From: Streptomyces gobiensis
Lineage (GTDB): Bacteria > Actinomycetota > Actinomycetes > Streptomycetales > Streptomycetaceae
NCBI RefSeq assembly: GCF_021216675.1
Contig: NZ_CP086120.1
Location: 1,364,001-1,428,000 of the forward strand
Reading direction: 5' to 3'
DNA: 64,000 nt
The translations under genes and the position numbers were made by a program. Below, in pieces: positions 8,445 to 16,516 of the stretch (position 1 is the first letter of the stretch; each line of letters begins with the position of its first letter). Under the pieces are notes generated by a model. The model saw nothing but the letters and a program-made list of their open reading frames with translations, made no database searches and had not been told where the DNA came from.

Positions 8445-8514
8445 ACTCCCGAGTTCTCCACCGGAATTCACCAAGATCACCACAGGGGACGGAATCTCCC
8501 TATCGTCGGTGGGC

Positions 8515-9618
8515 ATGAACTCCCGCTCACGCACCGATACCACCGGCCCCGGCCGTGCGCGGCGTACCCGCCGCGCCGCCGCCACGGACCGGGCTCAGTT
8601 GCGCGTCGCCCGGGCCACAGCGTTGTTCACGGAGCCGCCACCCGTGCGGATTCCCCGCCGCCCGTCGCTCAATGGCCCCGGTGCGGGCCGCCGCCGAGTG
8701 CTGCGGCGGCGGCCTGACGGGGGCGATGCGCTGTTGTCCCGGGAAGCGGCCATCGCCGCAGCCCGCGCGGCGATCCGGCACAGCCGTACCGGCCCGTCAC
8801 CAGCCGTCGGCCGAACACCGCCTGCGGCCCCGCAGAAGACCCAGAAGGCGCAGCCCCACCGTCCACCGGACCTACCAGCCCCAACAACCCCAACAGCCAG
8901 AGAAGCCTCCCCGCCGCCCAGCGAAGACGCCGCTACCGAGCCGACCAGTCGCCAGCCCGGACGGATCTGGCTCGCCGTGCGGGAGCGGCTGCCGCTGTGG
9001 CTGCAGCTGCGCTGCGGGGTGGCGCCCAGGACACTGGCAGCCCTCGTCGTGGTGCTGGTGGTGGCCGCCGGATTCGCCGCGCACCAGCTGTGGAGCGGAC
9101 GGCCCCAGACCGTATCGGCACCGGCACCTACGTCGGCACCAGCACCGACTCCGCAGCCGTCGCCCGGACCGCCACCACAGAGCCAGCAGCAGCTGATGGT
9201 GGATGTCGCGGGGAAGGTGCGTAAGCCCGGTGTGCACCGGCTGCCGCGCGGCGCCCGGGTCGCGGACGCGCTGAAGGCCGCGGGCGGGCTTCAGCCCGGC
9301 ACCGGCACCGACGGCCTCAACCGGGCCCGGGTGCTCGCCGACGGGGAGCAGATCGTGGTGGGGCAGGAGCCCCAAACCAGCGCCGACGGCACGTCCCCCG
9401 GCGGCAGTAGCGGTGGCAACGGCAACGGCATGGTCAGTCTGAACTCCGCCACCGCCGAACAGCTGGAGACCCTGCCTGGCATCGGCCCCGTACTGGCCCA
9501 GAGCATCGTCGACTTCCGCACCCAGCACGGCGGCTTCTCCTCGGTCGACCAGCTCCGGGAGGTCAGGGGCATTGGCGATCGCCGGTTCGCCGATCTCCAG
9601 CCCCGCGTCAGCCCATGA
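8515..9618 (+). CDS. comEA: ComEA-like DNA-binding protein
   Basis: 367 aa from ATG 8515. A long basic, Pro/Ala-rich cytoplasmic N-terminus (~1-155) is followed by one membrane helix (TLAALVVVLVVAAGFAAHQL), a proline-rich linker, an SLBB-like domain (MVDVAGKVRKPGVHRLPRG) and a C-terminal double helix-hairpin-helix (LNSATAEQLETLPGIGPVLA). In competent bacteria ComEA binds incoming DNA outside the membrane. The stop overlaps the comEC start (ATGA). TATCGT 8 nt before the ATG may be a -10 box for a near-leaderless message. The frame runs further upstream, but that part lies over degV. Confidence 0.9.
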   Translation: MNSRSRTDTTGPGRARRTRRAAATDRAQLRVARATALFTEPPPVRIPRRPSLNGPGAGRRRVLRRRPDGGDALLSREAAIAAARAAIRHSRTGPSPAVGRTPPAAPQKTQKAQPHRPPDLPAPTTPTAREASPPPSEDAATEPTSRQPGRIWLAVRERLPLWLQLRCGVAPRTLAALVVVLVVAAGFAAHQLWSGRPQTVSAPAPTSAPAPTPQPSPGPPPQSQQQLMVDVAGKVRKPGVHRLPRGARVADALKAAGGLQPGTGTDGLNRARVLADGEQIVVGQEPQTSADGTSPGGSSGGNGNGMVSLNSATAEQLETLPGIGPVLAQSIVDFRTQHGGFSSVDQLREVRGIGDRRFADLQPRVSP

Positions 9619-12089
9619 CACCACCGCGCCCGGCCGTACACGCGGCGGCCGGAAACCGGCTGGGAGCATCGCACCCGCGTCAGGAAGGCCCTCCCGATCT
9701 GCGGCTGGTCCCACCCGCGGTGGCGGCCTGGAGCGCGGCGGCGCTCGCGCTCGGTACGAGCGGGCACGCCGTAGCGGTCGGCGTAGCCGTCTGCTGCCTG
9801 GCGGCAGCAGGGCTGTTCGTCGCTGCCCGCCGGAAGCGGACCGACAGCGTGCGGGTAGCTACCGCCATGGCGCTGCTGTGCGCCGCCGCCGGAGGCGCCG
9901 TCGCGGGCCTGCACACCGCGGCGGTGCGCGACGGACCGCTGCCCAAGCTGGCTGAGCGGCAGACGCACGCCACAGTGGAGGTGACGCTCACCAAGGACCC
10001 ACGGCTGGCCCGGCCCCGGGCCGGTGCGGCCGGTGCGCCCCGGCCCGTCGTCCTGGCGGCCGAGGCCACCCGCGTCACCACCGCCGACGGCCGGGAAACG
10101 GCCATCCGCAGCCCCGTTCTGGTCATCTCCCCGGTCCAAGAGCCCCACGCCTGGCTGTCGTTACTGCCCTCCACCCAGCTCCGGCTGTCGGCCCGTCTCA
10201 CCCCACCCCTCGACGACCAGGGCGGGGACCTCACGGCGGTGCTGCGTGTCACCGGCTCCGGACCACCGGAGGTGATCGCCCCGCCGACCGGGCCGCATCG
10301 CCTCGCGGGCCACCTGCGGGCCGCCCTGCGGGAGGCCACCGACGGGCTGCCGGGCGACGCCCGCGCCATGCTCCCCGCCCTGGTCGTCGGCGATACCTCC
10401 CGCATCCCGCCGGAGCTCCGGGAGGCCGTGCAGGCCACCGATATGACGCACATGATCGTCGTCAGCGGTGCCCATCTCGGCATCGTGCTCGCCGTGCTCA
10501 TCGGCACTCCCGGGACCGCCTCCCGCGCCGAGCGCGGCGGTCTCGCCGCCCGGCTCGGGGTGCCGCTGCGCACCACCGCCGTGCTGGGCGGCGGGCTCGT
10601 TCTCGGCTTCATCGTGCTGTGCCGCCCGGGGCCCAGCGTGCTGCGCGCCTCGGTCTGCGGCGGCATCGCCCTGCTCGCCATCGCCACCGGCCGCCGCCGC
10701 TCCCTGCTGCCCGCCCTCGCGGCCGCCGCGCTGCTGCTCATCCTCTACGACCCCACCCTTGCCCGGTCGTATGGATTCCTGCTCTCCGTGCTGGCCACCG
10801 GGGCACTGCTCCTCCTCGCCCCGCGCTGGAGCCTGGCCCTGCGGCGTCGCGGGGTGCCGCTCCGGCTCGCCGAGGCGCTGGCGGCCGCGGCCGCCGCCCA
10901 GGTGGTGTGTGCCCCCGTGGTCGCCGTCTTCGCGGCCCGGGTCAGCCTGGTGGCCATCCCCTGCAATCTCCTGGCCCAACTGGCCTTCGCCCCAGCCACC
11001 TTGCTGGGCTGGGGTGCTCTGGCCACCGCACCGGTCGCCATGCCTCTGGCCACCGCGCTGGCCTGGCTGGCAAGCTGGCCCGCCCGCTGGATCGCCACCA
11101 TCGCCCGCACCGGCGCGGCCCTGCCCGGCGCCCAACTCGACTGGCCCGGCGGCTGGTTGGGTGCGGCACTGCTGGCCGCCCTCACTCTGCTCCTGCTACT
11201 GCTCGCCCGCCGAGCACTACGCAACCCCTGGCTCGCAGCGGCCTGTGCCCTGCTGCTCCTGCTCGCCGTACTCCGCCCGGCCCCGCTCCACCGGGCCATC
11301 ACCGGCTGGCCACCGCCCAACTGGCGGATCGTGGCCTGCGATGTGGGCCAGGGCGACGGCCTGGTGCTCGCCGCAGACCCCGGTACGGCCCTGGTCATCG
11401 ACACCGGCCCCGACCCGGCCGCCATGGATGCCTGTCTACGGGAGCTGGACGTCCGCCGCATCCCACTCCTGATCCTCACCCACTTCCACGCCGACCATGT
11501 CGCGGGCCTGCCCGGGGCGTTGAAGGGACGCGCGGTCGGTGCCATCCAGACGTCCACCGTCCGGGACACCCCGGGACAGGCGGAGTTCGTGGACCGTACC
11601 GCCGAGGAAGCCGGAATCCCGGTTGCCCCCGCCATACCCGGCGAGCGCCGCCGTATCGGCCCAGAGCTCAGCTGGGAGGTGTTATGGCCTCCGGAGCGGC
11701 CAGCCGGATACGGCTCCAACGACTCCAGCGTCACCCTGCTCCTGCGGACCGCCGGCCTCACCGTCTTCCTGCCGGGCGACCTCGAACCCCCAGCCCAGCA
11801 ACGCCTCCTGGCCGAGCACCCACAACTCCCCCAGGTGGATGTCCTCAAAGTCCCCCACCACGGCTCCGCCTACCAGCACCCACCCCTGCTGGCCCAACTG
11901 AACCCCCGCCTAGCCCTCATCTCCGCAGGCGCAGACAACTCCTACGGCCACCCGGCACCAGCCACAGTCACCGCCCTACGCGCCACCGGCACCACCGTGC
12001 TGCGCACCGACACCGACGGCGCACTGGCCATCACCAGTAAGAACGGCGAGCTACGCCACACCAGCCGCCTCGCGGAAGAACGTTCCTGA
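9615..12089 (+). CDS. comEC: ComEC/Rec2 family DNA channel protein
   Basis: 824 aa. An N-terminal membrane and OB-like part is followed by the Competence domain (residues ~240-510, many membrane helices, with GDTSRIPPELREAVQATDMT and MIVVSGAHLGI) and a C-terminal metallo-beta-lactamase domain with HFHADHVAGLPG (~625). ComEC forms the inner-membrane channel for single-stranded DNA in transformation; streptomycetes keep the gene although natural competence is not established. Codons 183 (10161-10163) and 690 (11682-11684) are TTA, so translation may depend on the bldA tRNA. It overlaps comEA by 4 nt. Confidence 0.92.
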   Translation: MTPPRPAVHAAAGNRLGASHPRQEGPPDLRLVPPAVAAWSAAALALGTSGHAVAVGVAVCCLAAAGLFVAARRKRTDSVRVATAMALLCAAAGGAVAGLHTAAVRDGPLPKLAERQTHATVEVTLTKDPRLARPRAGAAGAPRPVVLAAEATRVTTADGRETAIRSPVLVISPVQEPHAWLSLLPSTQLRLSARLTPPLDDQGGDLTAVLRVTGSGPPEVIAPPTGPHRLAGHLRAALREATDGLPGDARAMLPALVVGDTSRIPPELREAVQATDMTHMIVVSGAHLGIVLAVLIGTPGTASRAERGGLAARLGVPLRTTAVLGGGLVLGFIVLCRPGPSVLRASVCGGIALLAIATGRRRSLLPALAAAALLLILYDPTLARSYGFLLSVLATGALLLLAPRWSLALRRRGVPLRLAEALAAAAAAQVVCAPVVAVFAARVSLVAIPCNLLAQLAFAPATLLGWGALATAPVAMPLATALAWLASWPARWIATIARTGAALPGAQLDWPGGWLGAALLAALTLLLLLLARRALRNPWLAAACALLLLLAVLRPAPLHRAITGWPPPNWRIVACDVGQGDGLVLAADPGTALVIDTGPDPAAMDACLRELDVRRIPLLILTHFHADHVAGLPGALKGRAVGAIQTSTVRDTPGQAEFVDRTAEEAGIPVAPAIPGERRRIGPELSWEVLWPPERPAGYGSNDSSVTLLLRTAGLTVFLPGDLEPPAQQRLLAEHPQLPQVDVLKVPHHGSAYQHPPLLAQLNPRLALISAGADNSYGHPAPATVTALRATGTTVLRTDTDGALAITSKNGELRHTSRLAEERS

Positions 12090-12169
12090 CTACCCCTGAG
12101 AAAGCAGCCATCGGCGCCGTCGGCTGCCCTGTGTGCTCCCCGTCGGCAGCACGCAGAACCGGACACCTT

Positions 12170-12265
12170 CTCAGTGCCCCCACCCTGTTGTGGGGGGTGG
12201 GGGTCTGGGGGCGTAGTCCCCAGTTTCGGGAAGGGGAGGGATCGGGGAACACCTACCGACGGACC
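12170..12265. repeat. dispersed intergenic repeat, partial copy
   Basis: Between the convergent comEC and the next gene lies a fragment of the repeat family seen at 7084: the TGTTGTGGGG end, a GGTCTGGGGGCG block and TTTCGGGAAGGGGAGGG. CCCCCACC/GGTGGGGG arms around it may form a hairpin and help termination. Confidence 0.6.
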
Positions 12266-12279
12266 GAGCCCGGCCCCGT

Positions 12280-12711
12280 TCAAAAAGGGTGGACGCCTAC
12301 GGGAGCGGCAGGCGGTGGGCCGTAGCCTTCGGCGATGCGCTGGTGGTAGGTCTCCCGGCCGATGACCTCAAGGCCGACGATCTCCCAGGGCGGGAGCTTC
12401 GCCGAGGCCCGGTGCTCGCCCCACAGCCGCAGCGCGACCGCGGCCGCGTCATGCAGGTCGCGGGCCTCTTCCCAGTAGCGGATCTCGGCGTGGTCATTGG
12501 CGTAGCGGCTGGTCAGCAGGAAAGGGTGATCGTGGGCGAGCTGTTCAAGCGCGCGGCGGACCTCGCCCAGCGGCGCCTCAGTGCCGGAGACGCTGAGAGT
12601 GATGTGCCAGAGCCGGGACGCCTCGCGCTCCTGGCTCGGCGACCCGGTCCGCTGGACATTCCCCTCGCTTCGCTGGGGAGACCCCACCTCGACGCTGGCC
12701 AGTCGTCTCAC
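12280..12711 (-). CDS. conserved actinobacterial hypothetical protein
   Basis: 143 aa from GTG 12711, chosen because AGGAGG lies 6 nt before it; longer frames begin without a ribosome site. The conserved part starts at LWHITLSVSG (~residue 36) and includes ALEQLAHDHPFLLTSRYANDHAEIRYWEEA and the C-terminal IAEGYGPPPA. It is soluble, with no signal peptide. The first ~35 residues look variable. I know no function. It lies downstream of proB, 148 bp away on the same strand. Confidence 0.8.
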   Translation of the reverse strand: MRRLASVEVGSPQRSEGNVQRTGSPSQEREASRLWHITLSVSGTEAPLGEVRRALEQLAHDHPFLLTSRYANDHAEIRYWEEARDLHDAAAVALRLWGEHRASAKLPPWEIVGLEVIGRETYHQRIAEGYGPPPAAPVGVHPF

Positions 12712-12859
12712 CGGCGGCCTCCTGTGTGGTGCTGACGTCGTGTGCCAAAACAAAGTTGACCAGCCCGAGGGCGGCCGCGTGGCCGTTTTACGGAACGTGT
12801 CCGTTGAAAGGCTGCACTTTTACCGATCTCGCACACCTTTGACGATCGTCAGGAAGGCT

Positions 12860-14002
12860 TTATGAGTGCAGCAGCACGAGATCGTCCCGGTGCACGATCT
12901 CGCGTTCATACGCGGGACCGAGCTCCCGGGCCAGCTCCCGGGTGGAGCGGCCGAGGAGCTGGGGGATCTCCTTGGCGTCAAAGTTGACCAGCCCACGGGC
13001 GACGGCCCGGCCAGTCGTATCACGCAGCTCGACCGGGTCGCCTGCGGAGAAGTCGCCCTCCACCCGCTCGATCCCGGCGGGCAGCAGTGAGGTGCGCCGC
13101 TCGATCACGGCCTCGACGGCGCCGTCATCAAGGATGAGCGCGCCCCGCGGGGTCGAGGCATGGGCGAGCCAGAGCAGCCGGTCGGCGGAGCGGCGCCCGG
13201 TTCGGTGGAAGTAGGTGCCGGTGGGGCGTCCGGCGAGGGCGTCAGCGGCGTGTACGGCCGAGGTGAGCACCACCGGTACCCCGGCTCCGGTGGCGATCCG
13301 GGCCGCGTCCACCTTGGTGACCATGCCACCGGTGCCCAGCCCGGCGTGGCCCACGCTGCCGATGGACACACCCGCCAGATCCTTGGGGCCCCGGATCTCG
13401 GGGATCAGCCGGGTGCCCGGGGTGCTGGGGTCGCCGTCATACAGGCCGTCCACATCGGAGAGCAGGATGAGCAGATCGGCCCGTACGAGATGGGCGACGA
13501 GAGCGGCCAGCCGGTCGTTGTCGCCGAAGCGAATCTCATCGGTGGCGACGGTGTCGTTCTCGTTGACGATCGGCACGGCGCCCATGGCCAGCAGCTGGTC
13601 CAGGGTGCGGTAGGCGTTGCGGTAGTGGCCCCGGCGGCTGGTGTCATCGGAGGTGAGCAGCACCTGCCCGACCCGACGGCCGTGCCGGGCGAAGGACGCC
13701 GTGTAACGGGCGACCAGCAGCCCCTGGCCCACGCTGGCGGCGGCCTGCTGCCGCGCCAGGTCACGGGGCCGCCTGGCCAGACCGAGCGGCGCGAGCCCGG
13801 CGGCGATGGCGCCGGAGGAGACCAGAACGAGCTCCTTCTCCCCGTACTTGGCCAGCACATCGACGAGGGCGTCCACCCGATCCGCGTCGAGCCCCCCTGC
13901 GGCAGTGGTCAGCGAGGACGACCCCACCTTGACCACAACCCTGCGAGCGCCCTCGACCTCACGCCGAAGCCCGCCCCCACGCCCCTGCCCTGCCGCTGTC
14001 AC
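12860..14002 (-). CDS. proB: glutamate 5-kinase
   Basis: 380 aa from GTG 14002, which has an AGGGG ribosome site. It phosphorylates glutamate in the first step of proline synthesis. The amino-acid kinase domain begins RRVVVKVGSSSLTT and includes SSGAIAAGLAPLG and PIVNENDTVATDEIRFGDND. A C-terminal PUA domain covers about residues 285-370. A longer frame to 14227 has no family support. The usual partner proA is not next to it in this window. The downstream neighbour is the 143-aa hypothetical; the upstream neighbour is divergent. Confidence 0.95.
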   Translation of the reverse strand: MTAAGQGRGGGLRREVEGARRVVVKVGSSSLTTAAGGLDADRVDALVDVLAKYGEKELVLVSSGAIAAGLAPLGLARRPRDLARQQAAASVGQGLLVARYTASFARHGRRVGQVLLTSDDTSRRGHYRNAYRTLDQLLAMGAVPIVNENDTVATDEIRFGDNDRLAALVAHLVRADLLILLSDVDGLYDGDPSTPGTRLIPEIRGPKDLAGVSIGSVGHAGLGTGGMVTKVDAARIATGAGVPVVLTSAVHAADALAGRPTGTYFHRTGRRSADRLLWLAHASTPRGALILDDGAVEAVIERRTSLLPAGIERVEGDFSAGDPVELRDTTGRAVARGLVNFDAKEIPQLLGRSTRELARELGPAYEREIVHRDDLVLLHS

Positions 14003-14261
14003 CTGTACCCCTGCCTGCTGTGTGCTCCGGATGCCAGTCCGAAATCTACGTGAGCCATCGCTGTGTGCGCGCGGCCGGTCCGTCCGCTGGGCTGCGCGGC
14101 CCGCCCGACTCACCACCCTCGTCAGTACCTTTAGCTCTATTTTGTCGCGTGAAAGATCACTGGGAATTGTCACCTCCACGTCCTTCGTCATACGGTCAGG
14201 GGTTACCTGGCCATCCCCCCTGGCCATCCCCCCATCCGTTCTCCTGCCAGGAGTACAGCCC

Positions 14262-16364
14262 GTGCCATTCGCCGGACTCGTATCCCGACGCGTAGGACAG
14301 CTGTCCGCGCTGCTCGCGATGCTGGTGTTCTTCTCAGCCCAGCTCGCGGGTGCGCTGCTGCCCTATGCCCCGTTGTTCATCACCGCCTCAGCGGCGGGAC
14401 TCGCACTCGATCTTTATCTGCACCACAAGCAGCCGGGGCTTCTCGCCCTGCTGAGCAGAGTGCGCTTCGATGTGCCGACTCGCCAGCTGCTGCGTGACAT
14501 GCTCCTGGTAATCGGCCTGGTCCAGATGCCGGGCATCGACCCGCTGGAGGAGACGCCGCTCGTCCTCGCACTGCTCGGTGCCTACGCAGCGCACTTCGCC
14601 TGCCAGGCCATCGCGGTCCTGGTACGCCGCAACCGCACGCTCCCGATCCTCACCCGCAATATCGACGCCTCGGTGCTGCGGCTCTCCGCCGCTCCCCCAC
14701 GCATCCTGGCCCGGCAGCCCAGCCGACGGCTGCTGCACTTCATGATCCCGGCGACCACCGGTCTGCTGGCCACCGCCGGTACGACCGACATGGTCTGGGG
14801 CGCCATCGGCGTATCGCTCTCCCTGCTGCTGTTCTTCGGCGGTGCCCTCCATGTCGCCACCTGGCTGCTGCCCGGGAAACGCATCGCCAGTGAGCGGCAG
14901 GTACTGGCCTGGCTGGACTCCTGGCTGGCGGAGTACAAGCCGACGGTCGCGATGTACTTCTCCGGCGGCACGACCTCCGCGTACCAGGCGAACATGTGGC
15001 TCTCCACCCTCGCCGAGCTGGACGGCAAGCCGCTGATCGTGCTGCGTGAGCGCTTTATGATGCAGAAGATCGACGCGACCGATGTCCCGATCGTGTGCAT
15101 CCCCAAGGTCGCGAACCTGATGGCCCTGGAGCACTCCTCGCTGAAGATGATGCTGCACCCGGCGAACTCCGGTAAGACCTCTCAGGTGCTGCGCATCCCC
15201 TCCATCAAGCACACCTTCATCAACCATGGCGAGAGCGACAAGCTCTCCTCCTGCAACCCCTACGCCAAGGCCTACGACCAGGTGTGGGTCGCGGGCCCGG
15301 CGGCCCGTGAGCGCTACCAGCTCGCCGATATCGGCGTGGACGACCGCGATGTGGTCGAGGTGGGCCGCCCGCAGCTGGCGCCCATCAAGCCGTACGCGGG
15401 GCCGCCCTCGGGTCCGTATACGACCGTGCTCTACGCCCCCACCTGGGAGGGCTGGACCGACGACCCGGGCAATACCTCGGTCATCCTGGCCGGAGAGAAC
15501 ATCGTGCGTGAGCTGCTCGCCGACCCGGAGGTCCGGCTGCTGTACAAGCCGCACCCGATGACCGGCTCCGTCGATCCGCGGGCCGGCCGCGCCAATGCGC
15601 GCATCCGGGCGATGATCACCGAGGCCAACGCCGAACGCGCCGCCGATCCCGGCCGCACCCGGCCCGGCGCGGCGGCGGAGGCCGAGCTGGCCCACCGCAC
15701 CAGGATCCTGGATGAACTGGCCACCTCCGCCTTCCGGAGGAGCGCCGACGACGTGGAGCGGATGATGCTCCAGTCAACACCGGACAGCGAGCGGGCGGCG
15801 GCCGTGGCGGCCGCGCAGACGGCCTGGGAGGAGGCCTACTGGGCGTCTCTCCCGGAGTGGGAGCACCAGATCATCACCCATGTCCGGCCGGGCATCTACC
15901 CCTGCTTCAATGCGGCCGATCTGCTGATCAGCGATGTCTCCAGCGTTGTCTCGGACTACCTGAAGAGCGAGAAGCCGTACGCCGTGGTGAATACCAGCGG
16001 GCTGTCCGAGGAGGACTTCAGGGCCGGTTTCCCGACGGTGCGCGCGGCGACGATCCTGACCCCGAAGGCCGATGGCGTTCCGGCGCTGCTGGAGTCGGTC
16101 CGGGACCCGGGGAAGGACGCCCTCGCAACCGCCCGGGGCGAGCTCCGGGTGCATCTGCTGGGCCCCTCCGACCCCCCGTCGATCGTCCGTTTCAACGAGG
16201 CCGCCAGGGACCTGTGCGCCCAGGCCGATGAGCGCCGCACGCGGATGGCGCACCGGGTCACCGGGATCCCCAGCCAGCGGGAGCAGGACGAGGCCGCGGC
16301 CGAGGCGGCGGCGGGCGCCGAGGACAGTGGCGCCGAGGACGCCGAGGATTCGGTCACCGCGTAG
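14262..16364 (+). CDS. membrane protein with CDP-glycerol glycerophosphotransferase-like domain
   Basis: 700 aa from GTG 14262, with AGGAG 8 nt before it. The first ~200 residues hold several membrane helices (LSALLAMLVFFSAQLAGALL; LLFFGGALHVATWLL). The rest resembles the TagB/TagF glycerophosphotransferase fold: FINHGESDKLSS, VLYAPTWEGWTDDP, LLYKPHPMTGS and FNAADLLISDVSSVVSDYLKSEKP. Such enzymes add glycerol-phosphate or similar units from CDP-activated donors to wall polymers at the inner membrane face. The substrate is unknown. It is a lone + strand gene between proB and obg, and an acidic Ala/Glu tail ends the protein. Confidence 0.83.
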   Translation: MPFAGLVSRRVGQLSALLAMLVFFSAQLAGALLPYAPLFITASAAGLALDLYLHHKQPGLLALLSRVRFDVPTRQLLRDMLLVIGLVQMPGIDPLEETPLVLALLGAYAAHFACQAIAVLVRRNRTLPILTRNIDASVLRLSAAPPRILARQPSRRLLHFMIPATTGLLATAGTTDMVWGAIGVSLSLLLFFGGALHVATWLLPGKRIASERQVLAWLDSWLAEYKPTVAMYFSGGTTSAYQANMWLSTLAELDGKPLIVLRERFMMQKIDATDVPIVCIPKVANLMALEHSSLKMMLHPANSGKTSQVLRIPSIKHTFINHGESDKLSSCNPYAKAYDQVWVAGPAARERYQLADIGVDDRDVVEVGRPQLAPIKPYAGPPSGPYTTVLYAPTWEGWTDDPGNTSVILAGENIVRELLADPEVRLLYKPHPMTGSVDPRAGRANARIRAMITEANAERAADPGRTRPGAAAEAELAHRTRILDELATSAFRRSADDVERMMLQSTPDSERAAAVAAAQTAWEEAYWASLPEWEHQIITHVRPGIYPCFNAADLLISDVSSVVSDYLKSEKPYAVVNTSGLSEEDFRAGFPTVRAATILTPKADGVPALLESVRDPGKDALATARGELRVHLLGPSDPPSIVRFNEAARDLCAQADERRTRMAHRVTGIPSQREQDEAAAEAAAGAEDSGAEDAEDSVTA

Positions 16365-16415
16365 CGGTCGTCCACCGTGTAACGGCTGTCCACCGCGTAA
16401 CGGCTGTCGACGCGA
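16362..16415. repeat. 18-bp tandem repeat including the stop codon
   Basis: Three 18-bp units (16362-16379, 16380-16397, 16398-16415) of the form TAACGGCTGTCCACCGCG. The first unit begins with the TAG stop of the preceding gene, and the next two begin with TAA in the same frame, giving three in-frame stops. Confidence 0.75.
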
Positions 16416-16448
16416 ACGGCCCTGGGAGGCATTGCCTCCCAGGGCCGT
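16416..16448. terminator. bidirectional terminator between convergent genes
   Basis: A perfect 15-bp stem (ACGGCCCTGGGAGGC with its complement) around the loop ATT, lying between the glycerophosphotransferase-like gene (+) and obg (-). Confidence 0.85.
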
Positions 16449-16490
16449 TTGTCCGCGCGCTCGCTCAGATTGTCCGCGCGCTCGCTCAGA
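16449..16490. repeat. 21-bp direct repeat, two copies
   Basis: Two exact adjacent copies (16449-16469 and 16470-16490) of a 21-bp unit beginning TTGTCCGCGCG, just outside the terminator and 26 bp from the obg stop. Confidence 0.8.
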
Positions 16491-16516
16491 TCCGCTGGCT
16501 CACCTGAATCCGCGGC

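Noticed and set aside
8430..8450. Replication origin
   Set aside because: Only one DnaA box; no cluster of boxes and no dnaA/dnaN/gyrB genes near.
14003..14227. Extension of proB to 455 codons
   Set aside because: The extra residues have no kinase similarity and would cross the divergent promoter region.
16362..16490. CRISPR array
   Set aside because: Units are tandem without spacers and number only two or three.
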